NCBI GenBank assembly: GCA_030448225.1
Contig: JAUJNJ010000106.1
Span: forward strand, 1 to 21,444
Direction of reading: 5' to 3'
Length of the DNA stretch: 21,444 nt
DNA from: Phycisphaerae bacterium
GTDB taxonomy: Bacteria; Planctomycetota; Phycisphaerae; Tepidisphaerales; Tepidisphaeraceae
Part shown: in pieces, positions 1-7,218 of the stretch
Position numbering within the stretch: the stretch's first letter is position 1
Layout: the number at the start of each line of letters is the position of its first letter
Made by a program: the position numbers and the translations under genes
Notes under the pieces: generated by a model
Database searches by the model: none
What the model was told of the DNA's origin: nothing
Seen by the model: only the letters and a program-made list of their open reading frames with translations

Positions 1-331
1 TTGTCTTGTTTTTTCGCTTTCTTTTATTGTGAGTGTTTTTCAGAGGTTTTCTAGTCCTATCTCGAGCAGCACGCCGGCTAGCAGGGGGGAGACTTTTCGG
101 GGCGACTCAACCGTCACCGCCTCAACCTACCGCGCCGCGGGTATTTGCCCAAATGCCGGGGCCATGGGGCAGCCTTTTAGCGCTTCTAAAAGTACTGGTT
201 CGCGGGAGCGTGTCATCCTGAGCGCAGCGAAGGATCTCTCGCGGTCTTCGCGAGAACCGCGGGAGATCCTTCGCTGCGCTCAGGATGACATTTCTCGCAG
301 ACCGGTACTTGTAGAAGCTGTTAATCGGGTA
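1..331. other. gene-free left edge with a long inverted repeat
   Basis: The first ~30 bases are T-rich and unlike the rest of the window. Open frames across this stretch run through the inverted repeat at 182-318 and the tRNA-like gene, and none shows a ribosome binding site or recognisable protein character. I see no gene here; the inverted repeat is listed separately. Confidence 0.5.
182..318. repeat. long imperfect inverted repeat (REP/MITE-like palindrome)
   Basis: The core arms at 212-237 and 264-289 are perfect 26-base reverse complements. The left arm begins gtcatcctgagcgcagcg. Homology continues outward with scattered mismatches to 182 (gcttct) and 318 (agaagc), so the whole 137-base element can fold as one hairpin. 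The 26-base centre holds shorter stems, for example gcggt/accgc at 241-245 and 256-260. There is no coding capacity. It lies just downstream of the 3' end of the tRNA-like gene, a common spot for insertion of small elements. Dispersed palindromes of this type are common in environmental bacteria; mobility here is an inference. Confidence 0.85.
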
Positions 332-433
332 TGCGCCTGGTGGGACTCGAACCCACAACCAGCCCCTTATCCGGGGCGTGCCTCGCGGCGACGGGATATA
401 AATCCGCTGCTCTGCCAGTTGAGCTACAGGCGC
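332..433 (-). tRNA. tRNA-like gene, 102 nt, isotype uncertain (possible UAU anticodon)
   Basis: Read on the minus strand, it has a perfect 7-bp acceptor stem (GCGCCTG/CAGGCGC), a canonical D arm (GCTC-AACTGGCA-GAGC) and a perfect T arm (GTGGG-TTCGAGT-CCCAC), with discriminator A and no encoded CCA. Between A26 and the T stem there are about 50 nt, far more than the ~22-25 nt of an ordinary class I tRNA. The next hairpin is GCGGA-TTTATAT-CCCGT, with a G-U pair and an A-C mismatch, which would put anticodon UAU (Ile, AUA codons) at 398-400. A second perfect hairpin, GCCCC-GGATAA-GGGGC (362-377), follows directly before the GGTT that precedes the T stem. It is either a class-II-like tRNA with an oversized variable arm, or a tRNA with ~30 extra nt in the anticodon region. 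The tRNA nature is well supported; the isotype is not. Confidence 0.65.
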
Positions 434-736
434 GTGAAGGCCAAAGCTCACCAGCATATGAGGATGGGTCGCACGGCAGGATTGTCCGAGGAGTACCTCC
501 GTACCGCAAGCGTAGAACTGAACTAATGATCACGGTCGGTGGAAGTCGCTCCGACGGCTCGCCCGTAGTGGCGACGCCTGCGTCGCGGTTGTGGCGCAGC
601 CACAAGTCTGTTCTGCGAAAAGACTCGACGCTGCGCGTCGGGCGCGACGCAGGCATCGCCACTACGCTGCGGACGAAGCGTCATCGGCCGCCGGGTGAAC
701 GACGGTGCGCTGATCACGCCCGGGAGACTGATCCCT
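434..736. other. intergenic stretch with second inverted repeat
   Basis: No convincing gene lies here. Apart from the inverted repeat at 565-665, I see no promoter or terminator that I would defend. The minus-strand DUF3500 gene ends just to the right. Confidence 0.5.
565..665. repeat. inverted repeat with 23-nt arms
   Basis: Arms 565-587 and 643-665 are reverse complements with a single mismatch. The left arm starts gtagtggcgacgcctgcg. They enclose a 55-base loop that contains a smaller stem (gacgc/gcgtc near 627-640). Weak similarity continues outward from both arms. It differs in sequence from the palindromes at 182, 3617 and 16112, so it is a separate repeat type. Confidence 0.75.
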
Positions 737-1939
737 TCACTGATCGTGCCCGTGGGCCTTGTCGCCGGTGTGTTGATCGTAGTGGGCCTTGAGCGGGTCG
801 ACGCCGAAGTCGCGGCCGGACAGGTCGCGCCAGACGGTGTGGACGTGGTTGGCGTTGTCCTGCGTGTTGTCGTACTCGACGAGGAACGTCGGGCCGTGGA
901 TGCGGTAGTAGTGGCCCTGGCCCGGGTCGGTCGAGCCCATCCACGCGAACCGCAGCTTGTCGAGGCCGGCGGCCTTGATCGCGTCGAGGTCGTGGGCGGC
1001 CATCTCCTCGCGCAGGCGGCCGGCGTAGTGGCCGATCATGGCGAGCAGTGCCTGCTGCTGTTCCGACTTGAGGTCGCCGTACGCGATGCCCTTCGCCTCG
1101 CCGATGTCGGCCTTGCGGCTGTTGCCGGTCAGGACTTCCTTCGGCGCGGGGCCCGGCAGGATCGCCGTCTTCTTCTGTTCGTCCGACAGCGACATCACGA
1201 ACTCCCGGCCGCGGTCTTCCTCGTCGGCGAGCACGCGGGTGCCCTTGCGGTCGCCCTGGCGCACCTGGCCGGGATTGCTGCCGAGGAACGCGGGGCTGCC
1301 GCTGATCGCCTGGCCGTTGACGAGCGTGAAGTTGAGCGACAGGTGGTGCCCCTCGAACCGCCAGCCCCAGGTGCCGCTCGCCTCGGGCTTGCCGAAGACG
1401 GCGACGAAGTACCGCTCGGGGTCGCGGCGGCGCGGGTTCTTCTCGATGTCGGCCAGGATCGTCTCGAGGCTCATGATTGAGGTCGCCGACACGAACCCCT
1501 TGGTGCTGAGGCCCGACTTCAGCAGCGCGTGCGCCAGGTCGCGCTGCTGCGGCGTCATTGCCTTGAGCGGCAGGCCCTTGCGGTCCATCGGCACGAAGTT
1601 CCAGCTCTGCCGCTCGTCGTCGCTCAGTTCGAACGCCGCCTGCCCGCGCTGGTCGGGCTGGAGCGACGCGAGGAACGCCTCGGCCGCCCCCGCCATTTCC
1701 GCCGCCGCCTTGGCCAAACCCGCCGCCTGCGCCTCGCGCTGGAGGTAGACGACGCGCCCGTCGGCGCCGTGGACGTGGGCGTGCGCGCCGCCCTCGACGT
1801 CGTGCCGGTGGCCGTCGTGGTCGTGGTCGTGGTCGTGATCCTGCTTCCCCTTCGCGCAGCCCGTCACCGCGATTGCGGCGGCGATGGCCCAGGGCAGGAT
1901 GAGCGCTGCACGACGGTGGCGAATGGCGACGATCGGCAT
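737..1939 (-). CDS. DUF3500-family lipoprotein with His-rich N-terminal segment
   Basis: The product is about 400 aa. I place the start at the ATG at 1939 (MPIVAIRHRR), not the upstream ATG at 2023. It is followed by a short basic segment, a hydrophobic helix and a lipobox ending V-T-G-C with Cys28, and GAGGGA lies about 10 nt upstream. The mature protein therefore should be a lipid-anchored exported protein. Residues ~34-60 are a His/Asp-rich tract (repeated D-H pairs, then H-A-H-V-H), and the C-terminus ends in another His cluster (HYDQHTGDKAHGHDQ). The body, with motifs such as WGWRFEGHHLSLNF and VHTVWRDL, matches DUF3500, a family of unknown biochemical function found in planctomycetes and other bacteria. 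The His clusters suggest metal binding; this is inference. The frame is clean throughout. Confidence 0.88.
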   Translation of the reverse strand: MPIVAIRHRRAALILPWAIAAAIAVTGCAKGKQDHDHDHDHDGHRHDVEGGAHAHVHGADGRVVYLQREAQAAGLAKAAAEMAGAAEAFLASLQPDQRGQAAFELSDDERQSWNFVPMDRKGLPLKAMTPQQRDLAHALLKSGLSTKGFVSATSIMSLETILADIEKNPRRRDPERYFVAVFGKPEASGTWGWRFEGHHLSLNFTLVNGQAISGSPAFLGSNPGQVRQGDRKGTRVLADEEDRGREFVMSLSDEQKKTAILPGPAPKEVLTGNSRKADIGEAKGIAYGDLKSEQQQALLAMIGHYAGRLREEMAAHDLDAIKAAGLDKLRFAWMGSTDPGQGHYYRIHGPTFLVEYDNTQDNANHVHTVWRDLSGRDFGVDPLKAHYDQHTGDKAHGHDQ

Positions 1940-2088
1940 AGAAGGGTTCCCTCGACTGGATGGATCGGACCGAGTCGACCGGCCAACCTCGGGCGAGAGT
2001 GACCCCCACCGACTCCGCAGCACTTACCGCTGCCGGAGCAGCGCGTTGTGCCCGCGCCCGTGAAACGTCCGCGACGTCGCCTCATAGC

Positions 2089-2106
2089 GCGGGGCGGAAG
2101 CCCCGC
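2089..2106. repeat. short perfect hairpin with GGAA loop
   Basis: The sequence gcggggc-ggaa-gccccgc forms a 7-bp stem upstream of the DUF3500 gene. It has no T-run on either side, so a terminator role is not supported. A GGAA loop also closes the stem at 15153-15178. Confidence 0.5.
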
Positions 2107-2233
2107 GGTCCCTCGAAAATCCCACCGTTTCGATCCGACGCACTCAAACTTCGGACGACCACTCTGATTGCGACGCGCAAATGATCTCAACGGATCGACG
2201 AACGGCACACGGACCGCCTACTCCGTCGCCTCA

Positions 2234-2260
2234 CATCTGCGTCATCTGCGGAATCCGCGG
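2234..2260. repeat. tandem catctgcg pair, possible dispersed-repeat remnant
   Basis: Two adjacent 9-base units, catctgcgt (2234-2242) and catctgcgg (2243-2251), are followed by gaatccgcgg. They lie just downstream of ybaB. The arrangement looks like part of a dispersed intergenic repeat, but with a single copy in the window this cannot be shown. Confidence 0.3.
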
Positions 2261-2292
2261 TTCACCCGTTTCCGCGGCGGAGCCGACGGCCC

Positions 2293-2646
2293 TCACGACC
2301 CGAAGCCCGGCGGCAGCATCCCGGGCGGGAGGCCCATCTCGTTCATCGCCTTCTCCATCTCGGCCTTCATCATGACGGCCGCCTTCGCCTGGGCGGCGTT
2401 TACCGACGCGACGATCACGTCCTCGAGCATGTCGGTGTCGGCCGGGTCGATCCTCGACTTGTCGATGCGGATCTTCAGCAGTTCCAGCCGGCCGTTGACC
2501 GTCGCCTCGACCATGCCCGCGCCGGCGTCGGCCGAGACCTGCTTCTTGGCGAGTTCCTCCTGGACGGTCTTCATTTTCGTGCCCATCTCTTTGGCCTTCG
2601 CCATCAGGCCGCCGAGGTTGCCGAGGTTCTTCATCGCGTCGAACAT
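2293..2646 (-). CDS. ybaB: nucleoid-associated protein YbaB/EbfC family
   Basis: The product is 117 aa, starting MFDAMKNLGNLGGLMAKAKE at the ATG at 2646, with GGAG five bases upstream. The longer frame to 2835 is Arg/Gly junk. Family features are visible: an N-terminal helix rich in Met/Lys, a central strand segment with V-E-A-T-V-N-G, the D-P-A-D-T-D-M-L-E-D region, a helix with V-N-A-A-Q-A-K, and the proline/methionine-rich tail GLPPGMLPPG typical of EbfC proteins. Members form dimers that bind and bridge DNA. In many bacteria the gene sits between dnaX and recR; neither is visible beside it here. Length and frame are normal. Confidence 0.93.
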   Translation of the reverse strand: MFDAMKNLGNLGGLMAKAKEMGTKMKTVQEELAKKQVSADAGAGMVEATVNGRLELLKIRIDKSRIDPADTDMLEDVIVASVNAAQAKAAVMMKAEMEKAMNEMGLPPGMLPPGFGS

Positions 2647-2897
2647 GGTGCTCCGTTGGGTAAGGGGCCGCGCAGCATCGGCGATCGGTCGGGCGGACGC
2701 AACCCGGGCGACGCGACCCGCACGGCGCGGGCCGCCCGCCGCGCCCGTCCGGCGGCCGCGGGGCCCGGCCCGGCGGGAAATCCGCGGAGAACCGCCGTCC
2801 CCGCCGCCGCCGCCCGTCAGTACCGTGCGTACCATTGTGCCGCGCGGGACGTCGGGGGATCAGGCGTCCCGCCTTTTCATAGGAAGGAAGCACGACC

Positions 2898-3521
2898 ATG
2901 TTCAAGTCTCAGATGCTTTGCTCGCTCGCCCTCGGCGGCGCGTTGCTGACCGGTTGCACGGAGGAGACGACGACCCCGATGGCCCCGCCGCCGCCGGCCG
3001 CCCCGTCGACCCCCGCGCCGTCCATGACCCAGCCGTCGCCACAGGCCGCCGGTGACGACGCGTCCTATGCCGCCACCGCCGCGCGCAAGCGCCGGGCAGT
3101 CGGCCGACCAGGCCGGCGACGCCGCCGCGGAGCTGCCGCCGGTGACGCGGCCGGGAGCCGCCGAGCGGATGACCGCCAAGACCGGCGACGCCGCCCGATC
3201 CGCCGCCGACGACGCCGCCGCCACCGCCGCCGCCACCGCCGACGACGCGGCCGCCAGCGGTGCCGCGGCCACCGGCGCGCCGCCGACGCGACGACGAAGG
3301 AGTGCAGACGCCCTCGACCGGGCCAAGACCTACATCCAGGAGAGGAAGTTCACCGACGCCGAGGCGCGCTGGCGAAGCTCGAGGGGATGAAGGACAAGCT
3401 GCCCGCGAGCATCTCCGGGCAGATCGGAACCCTGCGCTCCTCGCTCAACGCCGCCAAGTCGCTCGGCGGGCGGCGGCGCGCCGGCGGCGAGGCCTCGAAG
3501 CTCCCGGGCCTCGGCCAGTAA
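2898..3521 (+). pseudogene. small Ala-rich lipoprotein, frameshifted in this sequence
   Basis: The ATG at 2898 has AGGAAGGA nine bases upstream. It opens with a clear lipoprotein signal (MFKSQMLCSLALGGALLTGC, Cys20), followed by a Thr/Pro-rich linker. The protein then continues in other frames: from about 3085 a stretch reading SAGQSADQAGDAAAELPP, an Ala/Asp-rich helical region, then RAKTYIQERKFTDAEA. From about 3370 the first frame resumes with LAKLEGMKDKLPASIS and ends at TAA 3519-3521. At least three single-base shifts (near 3085, 3285 and 3368) join into one coherent ~205-residue protein. The C-terminal half looks helical, resembling a TPR-like helix pair ('tyiqerkftdAEaaLakLe'), but no family is recognised. 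It is divergent from ybaB. Confidence 0.6.
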
Positions 3522-4058
3522 CGGCCGCCCCTTGCCTCGGGAACCGTGACGTCAAGACGCCCGTCGCGCGCGACCCCGCGGCGGGCGTCGTCGCGCTGAC
3601 AGGTCGGGGCGTGCGTGAGAAGTCGACGGACCTGGGTGCCGCGGGCGTCCCCGCCCGCGTTCCTGTTCGAGCGCGGGCGGGACGCCCGCGCCACGCTCGG
3701 TCCGTCGACTTCTCGAACGCCTTCTACGGGCCGCTGCACCCGACGCCGTCCCGGCCGCGGCGCGCGATCGCACCGGCACGCCCGCCGCGTGCGACGGTGC
3801 GGGTCACCGGATGCCGGGGGTTCGCGGCTCGACCTCCCGAACGTGCAATGATCGTCGCGATCCGTCGCCGCGTCCCGCGCGACGACTGGCCCGATTCACT
3901 CCCTCAACTTCCCCGTTTGGTTCGCGCATCCGCGGTAGCCGGAACGGCGGACACCTGCGAACATCGCCGACGATGGGCGCCGGCCGGCCGCCGCGTCGCC
4001 ATCGGCGGCGGCACCCAACGGACGACCGCCGCCGCCGCAGCACTCCTGGGAGGGACCG
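3522..4058. other. gene-free gap carrying a cruciform repeat
   Basis: No frame here has a ribosome binding site together with plausible composition; open frames are Arg/Pro-rich artefacts of the high GC. It holds the inverted repeat at 3617-3714. The last bases contain the GGGAGG ribosome binding site of the next gene. Confidence 0.5.
3617..3714. repeat. 98-nt nested inverted repeat
   Basis: Outer arms 3617-3632 and 3699-3714 are perfect 16-base reverse complements (gagaagtcgacggacc). Inside, 3641-3659 and 3673-3691 are also near-perfect reverse complements (gcgggcgtccccgcccgcg, one base shorter in the right copy), so the element can fold into one long hairpin. Each inner arm is itself nearly self-complementary (gcgggcg...cgcccgc). 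It has no ORF and no flanking direct repeat that I can identify. Confidence 0.8.
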
Positions 4059-4934
4059 ATGTCGCAGCCGACGCCTCTGAGGTTGATCGCGTGGTGGGTC
4101 GTGGCGCTCGTCGCCGCCGCCGCCGCCGCGGGCGGATGCGCGACCGGTCCGGCGAACCCGTCGTTCGCCGTCGAGCCGGACGACGCCCGCCGCGCGCTGC
4201 GCCGCATGGCCGACGCGCGACGGCCGCTTCGCCGGCCGGTCGTGATCCTCGGCGGGTTCGCCGACCCCGGGATCGGGCCGCACTTCGTCGAGCGGACGCT
4301 CGGCCCGCTCGTGCACGACGCGGACGACCGCGTGCTCGTCGTCTCGTTCCCGCTCTGCACGTCGTTCGACGCCTGCCGCCGGCGGGTGATCGACGCGGTC
4401 GACCGGGCGTTCCCCTGCGACGAGCCGGGCGTGACGGCCGAGGTCGACGTGATCGGCCTGTCGATGGGCGGCGTCGTCGCGCGCTACGCGTCGGCACCGC
4501 GGCCCGCCGACGGCGGCGGGGCCGGCGGACGGCGGCTGCGCATCGCGCGGCTGTTCACGGTCAGCTCGCCCCACCGCGGCGCGACGCTCGCGGCCCTCCC
4601 CGCGCTCACGCCGCTGCACGCCGACATGCGCCGGGGCTCGGCGTTCCTCCGCGCGCTCGACGACGCGCTGCCGGCGGGCGGGTACGCGCTCTACCCGTAC
4701 GTGCGCCTCGGCGACGCGATCGTCGGCGAGCGCAACGCCGCGCCGGCCGGGCGTTCGCCCTACTGGGTGCCGAACCTGCCGCTGGAGGCGTCGCACCTGC
4801 AGGCGTCGCGCGACCCGCGCATCCTCGCCGACATCGCCCGCCGGCTGCGCGGCGAGGCGCCGCTGGCGTCGGACCCGCCCGCGCCGCTGCCGGGGGTCGA
4901 CGCGGAGCCCCGGGCGGCGCATCATTCGTCGTGA
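4059..4934 (+). CDS. alpha/beta-hydrolase (lipase/esterase-like) lipoprotein
   Basis: The product is 291 aa. The start ATG follows GGGAGG at a 5-base spacing. Residues 9-26 form a hydrophobic signal ending A-G-G-C, with Cys27 as the lipidation site, so the protein should sit on a membrane facing the periplasm. The hydrolase core shows the first strand P-V-V-I-L-G-G-F (residues ~60-70), the nucleophile elbow G-L-S-M-G-G with Ser135, and the S-S-P-H-R-G-A motif seen after the elbow in lipases and PGAP1-like acyl hydrolases. Near the C-terminus, L-E-A-S-H-L offers a candidate catalytic His. The substrate is unknown. The stop codon overlaps the next start (TGATG), indicating coupled translation with the following two genes. 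Confidence 0.85.
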   Translation: MSQPTPLRLIAWWVVALVAAAAAAGGCATGPANPSFAVEPDDARRALRRMADARRPLRRPVVILGGFADPGIGPHFVERTLGPLVHDADDRVLVVSFPLCTSFDACRRRVIDAVDRAFPCDEPGVTAEVDVIGLSMGGVVARYASAPRPADGGGAGGRRLRIARLFTVSSPHRGATLAALPALTPLHADMRRGSAFLRALDDALPAGGYALYPYVRLGDAIVGERNAAPAGRSPYWVPNLPLEASHLQASRDPRILADIARRLRGEAPLASDPPAPLPGVDAEPRAAHHSS

Positions 4935-5287
4935 TGTCGCCCCTCGCCGCCAACCTCCTGATGTTGCTCGGCGCGGCCGCCGTCGGCGTGATCCTCGTCG
5001 TCGCGCTCCGCGCCCGCCGCCGCTCGCACGTCGATCACCTCTACGCCGCGTCGGAGGCCGAGGTGTGCGAGCACCTGCGCCCCGCGTATGAGTTGCTGCT
5101 GTCGCGCGGGCACCGGCCGGTCAACATCGGCCAGCGGCACCCGGACCTGCCGCTGGAGATCCACGTCCAGCCCCGGTTCGACCCGCGGGCCGTGTACGAC
5201 GAATTGAAGCTGGCCGAGCCGGTGTTCGTATCGGACCGGAACGTCCTCTACTGCAAGGAGGACTGGTGCGAGATTCACCCGAAGTGA
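4934..5287 (+). CDS. small membrane-anchored protein of unknown function
   Basis: The product is 117 aa, and its ATG overlaps the previous stop by one base (TGATG). Residues ~4-25 (LAANLLMLLGAAAVGVILVV) form a single membrane helix, followed by a basic stop-transfer R-A-R-R-R-S-H. The rest is a compact soluble domain with the segments HLYAASEAEVCEHLRPAYEL, EIHVQPRFDPRAVYDELKL and VLYCKEDWCEIHPK at the end. I do not recognise a family. The overlap with both neighbours means it is made together with the hydrolase and the downstream membrane protein, so a shared envelope role is likely (inference). Its own 3' end contains AAGGAGGA, the ribosome binding site of the next gene. Confidence 0.75.
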   Translation: MSPLAANLLMLLGAAAVGVILVVALRARRRSHVDHLYAASEAEVCEHLRPAYELLLSRGHRPVNIGQRHPDLPLEIHVQPRFDPRAVYDELKLAEPVFVSDRNVLYCKEDWCEIHPK

Positions 5288-7218
5288 CGCCGCGGGACGC
5301 GGAACGTACCGAGACCCCGCCGGCTCGCGAGCCGGTTCCCGCGGCGCCCCCGTCGCCCCCGCCCGAACCGGCCGTGCCCTACCCGCCGCGGTTCCGCTGG
5401 CTCCGGCGGATGACGTTCCTCGCGCTCGCGCTGGCGGCCCTGCTGGTGGGGGCGAGGGCGTGGTGGGCGCACGAGGTCGACCGCCGGCTCCGCGCCGACA
5501 TGGCCGCCGCGCGGGCCCGCGGCGAGCCGACGCTGCCGGAGGATTTCGATCCCGCCCCGATCCCCGACGCCGAGAACGCCGCCCCGCTTTATCTGCGGGC
5601 AATGGACGCGATGAAGCTCACGGAGGCGGAACTCTTCTTCATGCGCGACTTGCGGTACGGCGACCCCCCGAAGCCCGGCGACGCGGCGAGGGCTGACCAG
5701 ATCCTCGTCAAGGCGGCGGACGGGCTTCGCCTGGCCCGCCTGGCGGGCGAGCGGCCGCGGGCGAGTTGGCAGAACATGGTGTTCCGCTCGCCCGTCTTTC
5801 GGAACGCGCCGTCGATGGACGACTACTGGCTCGGGCTGCTGTTGCGGCTCGCGGGCGAACGGGCGATCGCGCGCGGCGACCACGCTTTGGCCGCGGCGGT
5901 GTGGCGGGACACGGCGCGCTTCGCCGCCCGGTTGCTGACGGCCAACGCCGTATCGAAGTCGGACGAGGAGGCGACCCGCGTGCAGTGGTGGGCGTGCGAG
6001 ATGATCGAACGCCACGCCCATGGCTTGCGGATCGGGGCGGCGGGCGAGCGGGCGTCCGCGCCGGGCGCCGGCAGTTCGGCCGCCGAGGCGGACGTGCGCG
6101 AGGTGATCCGGCTCCTGCTGGAGGACGCGGAATGGCGACGGGCGGAGGCGCGGGTCTGGTCGGCGTTCCGCATGGCGATGTGGGATTCCGCGCGGCGCGA
6201 GGGGACGGCGACGACCGGCCCGCGCGCGTGGCGGCTTTACGAGGCGGCGGTCCGGCCGCTCGATCGGATGGAGAAGCTGCGGAGCGCCCGCCTCAAGGGG
6301 ATCGCCGCGGAGGTGGTCGCGGCGGCGGATGACGTTCCGGCCCTGCGGTCGCGGCACGCCCAACGGCCGCCGCCGCGCCTGCGGACCGGGGCGAACGCGA
6401 TGACGATGGGTCGCTCGCGGCTCGACCGGCTCGCGCACCCCGACAGCGACGACGACTCCTACGGCAGCGCGGACTACGTCGCCACGACGTACTTCAGAGA
6501 CGTCGGCGAGCGTCACATGGCCGCGGTCGCCCTGGCGGTACGGCTGTACCGGAACGACCGCGGTGGCGCGTGGCCGGCGACGGTGGAATCGCTCGTCCCC
6601 GCGTACCTCCCGCACGCGCCTGCCGACCCGTTCGCCGCCGACGGCCGGCCGCTAAAGCTCGCGGTCATCGACGGCCGTGCCGCGGTCTACAGCGTCGGTC
6701 GCAACGGCGTGGACGACGGCGGGTCGGCGGGCGGCTTCTCCTACCCGAAGGGCCCGCCGCGGGGCGAGGCACGATGGGCCCCGGGCGCGGCGAGCGCCGC
6801 CCGCGCGCCGCCCCCCCCCCCCCCCGCCCGGCCCCCACCACCGCCGGCGACCGCCGCACCCGTCACGGGCCCAGGCTTCGAGGGCGACGAGGCCGAGGTA
6901 GGCGACGGCCGCCGGCAGCGCGATCGCGGTGAGGGCGAACAGCAGCGCCCAGCACGGCGGCAGCACGAGCATCGCGGTCAGCCGCCGCGGCGCCGCAGCC
7001 GGTCGCCGGCCGAGCAGCCGCAGCGTGTTGACGAAGAACAGCAGCGCGACGAGCACCGGCAGGCCGTGGGCGGCGATCGAAAGCCACTGCACCGCCGCCC
7101 GCGCGCCGGCGGGCCACGGCGGGCGCGCGACCGGCCGGGCGGTCGTCGCCCATTCCGAGCCGAGGAGCAACAGGGCCGCGGGGGAGCAGCGCGGAGCGCG
7201 CGCACGCGAAGTGGCTGA
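5266..7218 (+). CDS. membrane-anchored planctomycete protein, real C-terminus uncertain
   Basis: The GTG start at 5266 lies inside the previous gene, four to five bases after AAGGAGGA, giving a 22-base overlap. A Pro-rich cytoplasmic lead of ~45 residues precedes one membrane helix (MTFLALALAALLVGARAWW). A large, Ala/Arg-rich helical soluble region then holds segments such as DAENAAPLYLRAMDAMKLTE. Around residues 450-490 comes the pattern DPFAADGRPLKLAVIDGRAA followed by VYSVGRNGVDDGG, a C-terminal motif I associate with many uncharacterised planctomycete proteins. Convincing coding character stops at about 6800, just before a run of 15 C (6811-6825). The frame then stays open to 7218 only as the shadow of the convergent minus-strand gene, so the natural stop was probably lost by an indel in the C-run. 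Function unknown. Confidence 0.7.
   Translation: MRDSPEVTPRDAERTETPPAREPVPAAPPSPPPEPAVPYPPRFRWLRRMTFLALALAALLVGARAWWAHEVDRRLRADMAAARARGEPTLPEDFDPAPIPDAENAAPLYLRAMDAMKLTEAELFFMRDLRYGDPPKPGDAARADQILVKAADGLRLARLAGERPRASWQNMVFRSPVFRNAPSMDDYWLGLLLRLAGERAIARGDHALAAAVWRDTARFAARLLTANAVSKSDEEATRVQWWACEMIERHAHGLRIGAAGERASAPGAGSSAAEADVREVIRLLLEDAEWRRAEARVWSAFRMAMWDSARREGTATTGPRAWRLYEAAVRPLDRMEKLRSARLKGIAAEVVAAADDVPALRSRHAQRPPPRLRTGANAMTMGRSRLDRLAHPDSDDDSYGSADYVATTYFRDVGERHMAAVALAVRLYRNDRGGAWPATVESLVPAYLPHAPADPFAADGRPLKLAVIDGRAAVYSVGRNGVDDGGSAGGFSYPKGPPRGEARWAPGAASAARAPPPPPPARPPPPPATAAPVTGPGFEGDEAEVGDGRRQRDRGEGEQQRPARRQHEHRGQPPRRRSRSPAEQPQRVDEEQQRDEHRQAVGGDRKPLHRRPRAGGPRRARDRPGGRRPFRAEEQQGRGGAARSARTRSG
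6811..6825. repeat. 15-base poly-C homopolymer
   Basis: There are fifteen consecutive C between two convergent genes whose reading frames both run on past it. This is the longest homopolymer in the window. It is a likely place for a miscounted length in the consensus. Confidence 0.85.

Noticed and set aside
714..2009. Long minus-strand open frame overlapping the DUF3500 gene
   Set aside because: Arg/Pro-rich shadow of the DUF3500 reading frame; no start signal and no protein-like character.
3804..4925. 373-codon minus-strand frame opposite the hydrolase gene
   Set aside because: Shadow of the hydrolase in a GC-rich genome; the plus strand has the lipobox, nucleophile elbow and ribosome binding site.
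3260..4930. Long plus-strand frame from 3260 running into the 117-aa gene
   Set aside because: Composition is Arg/Ala/Pro junk until 4934; only the part from the TGATG overlap onward looks real.
5275..6615. 446-codon minus-strand frame
   Set aside because: Shadow of the membrane-anchored plus-strand protein, which has a strong ribosome binding site and a membrane helix.
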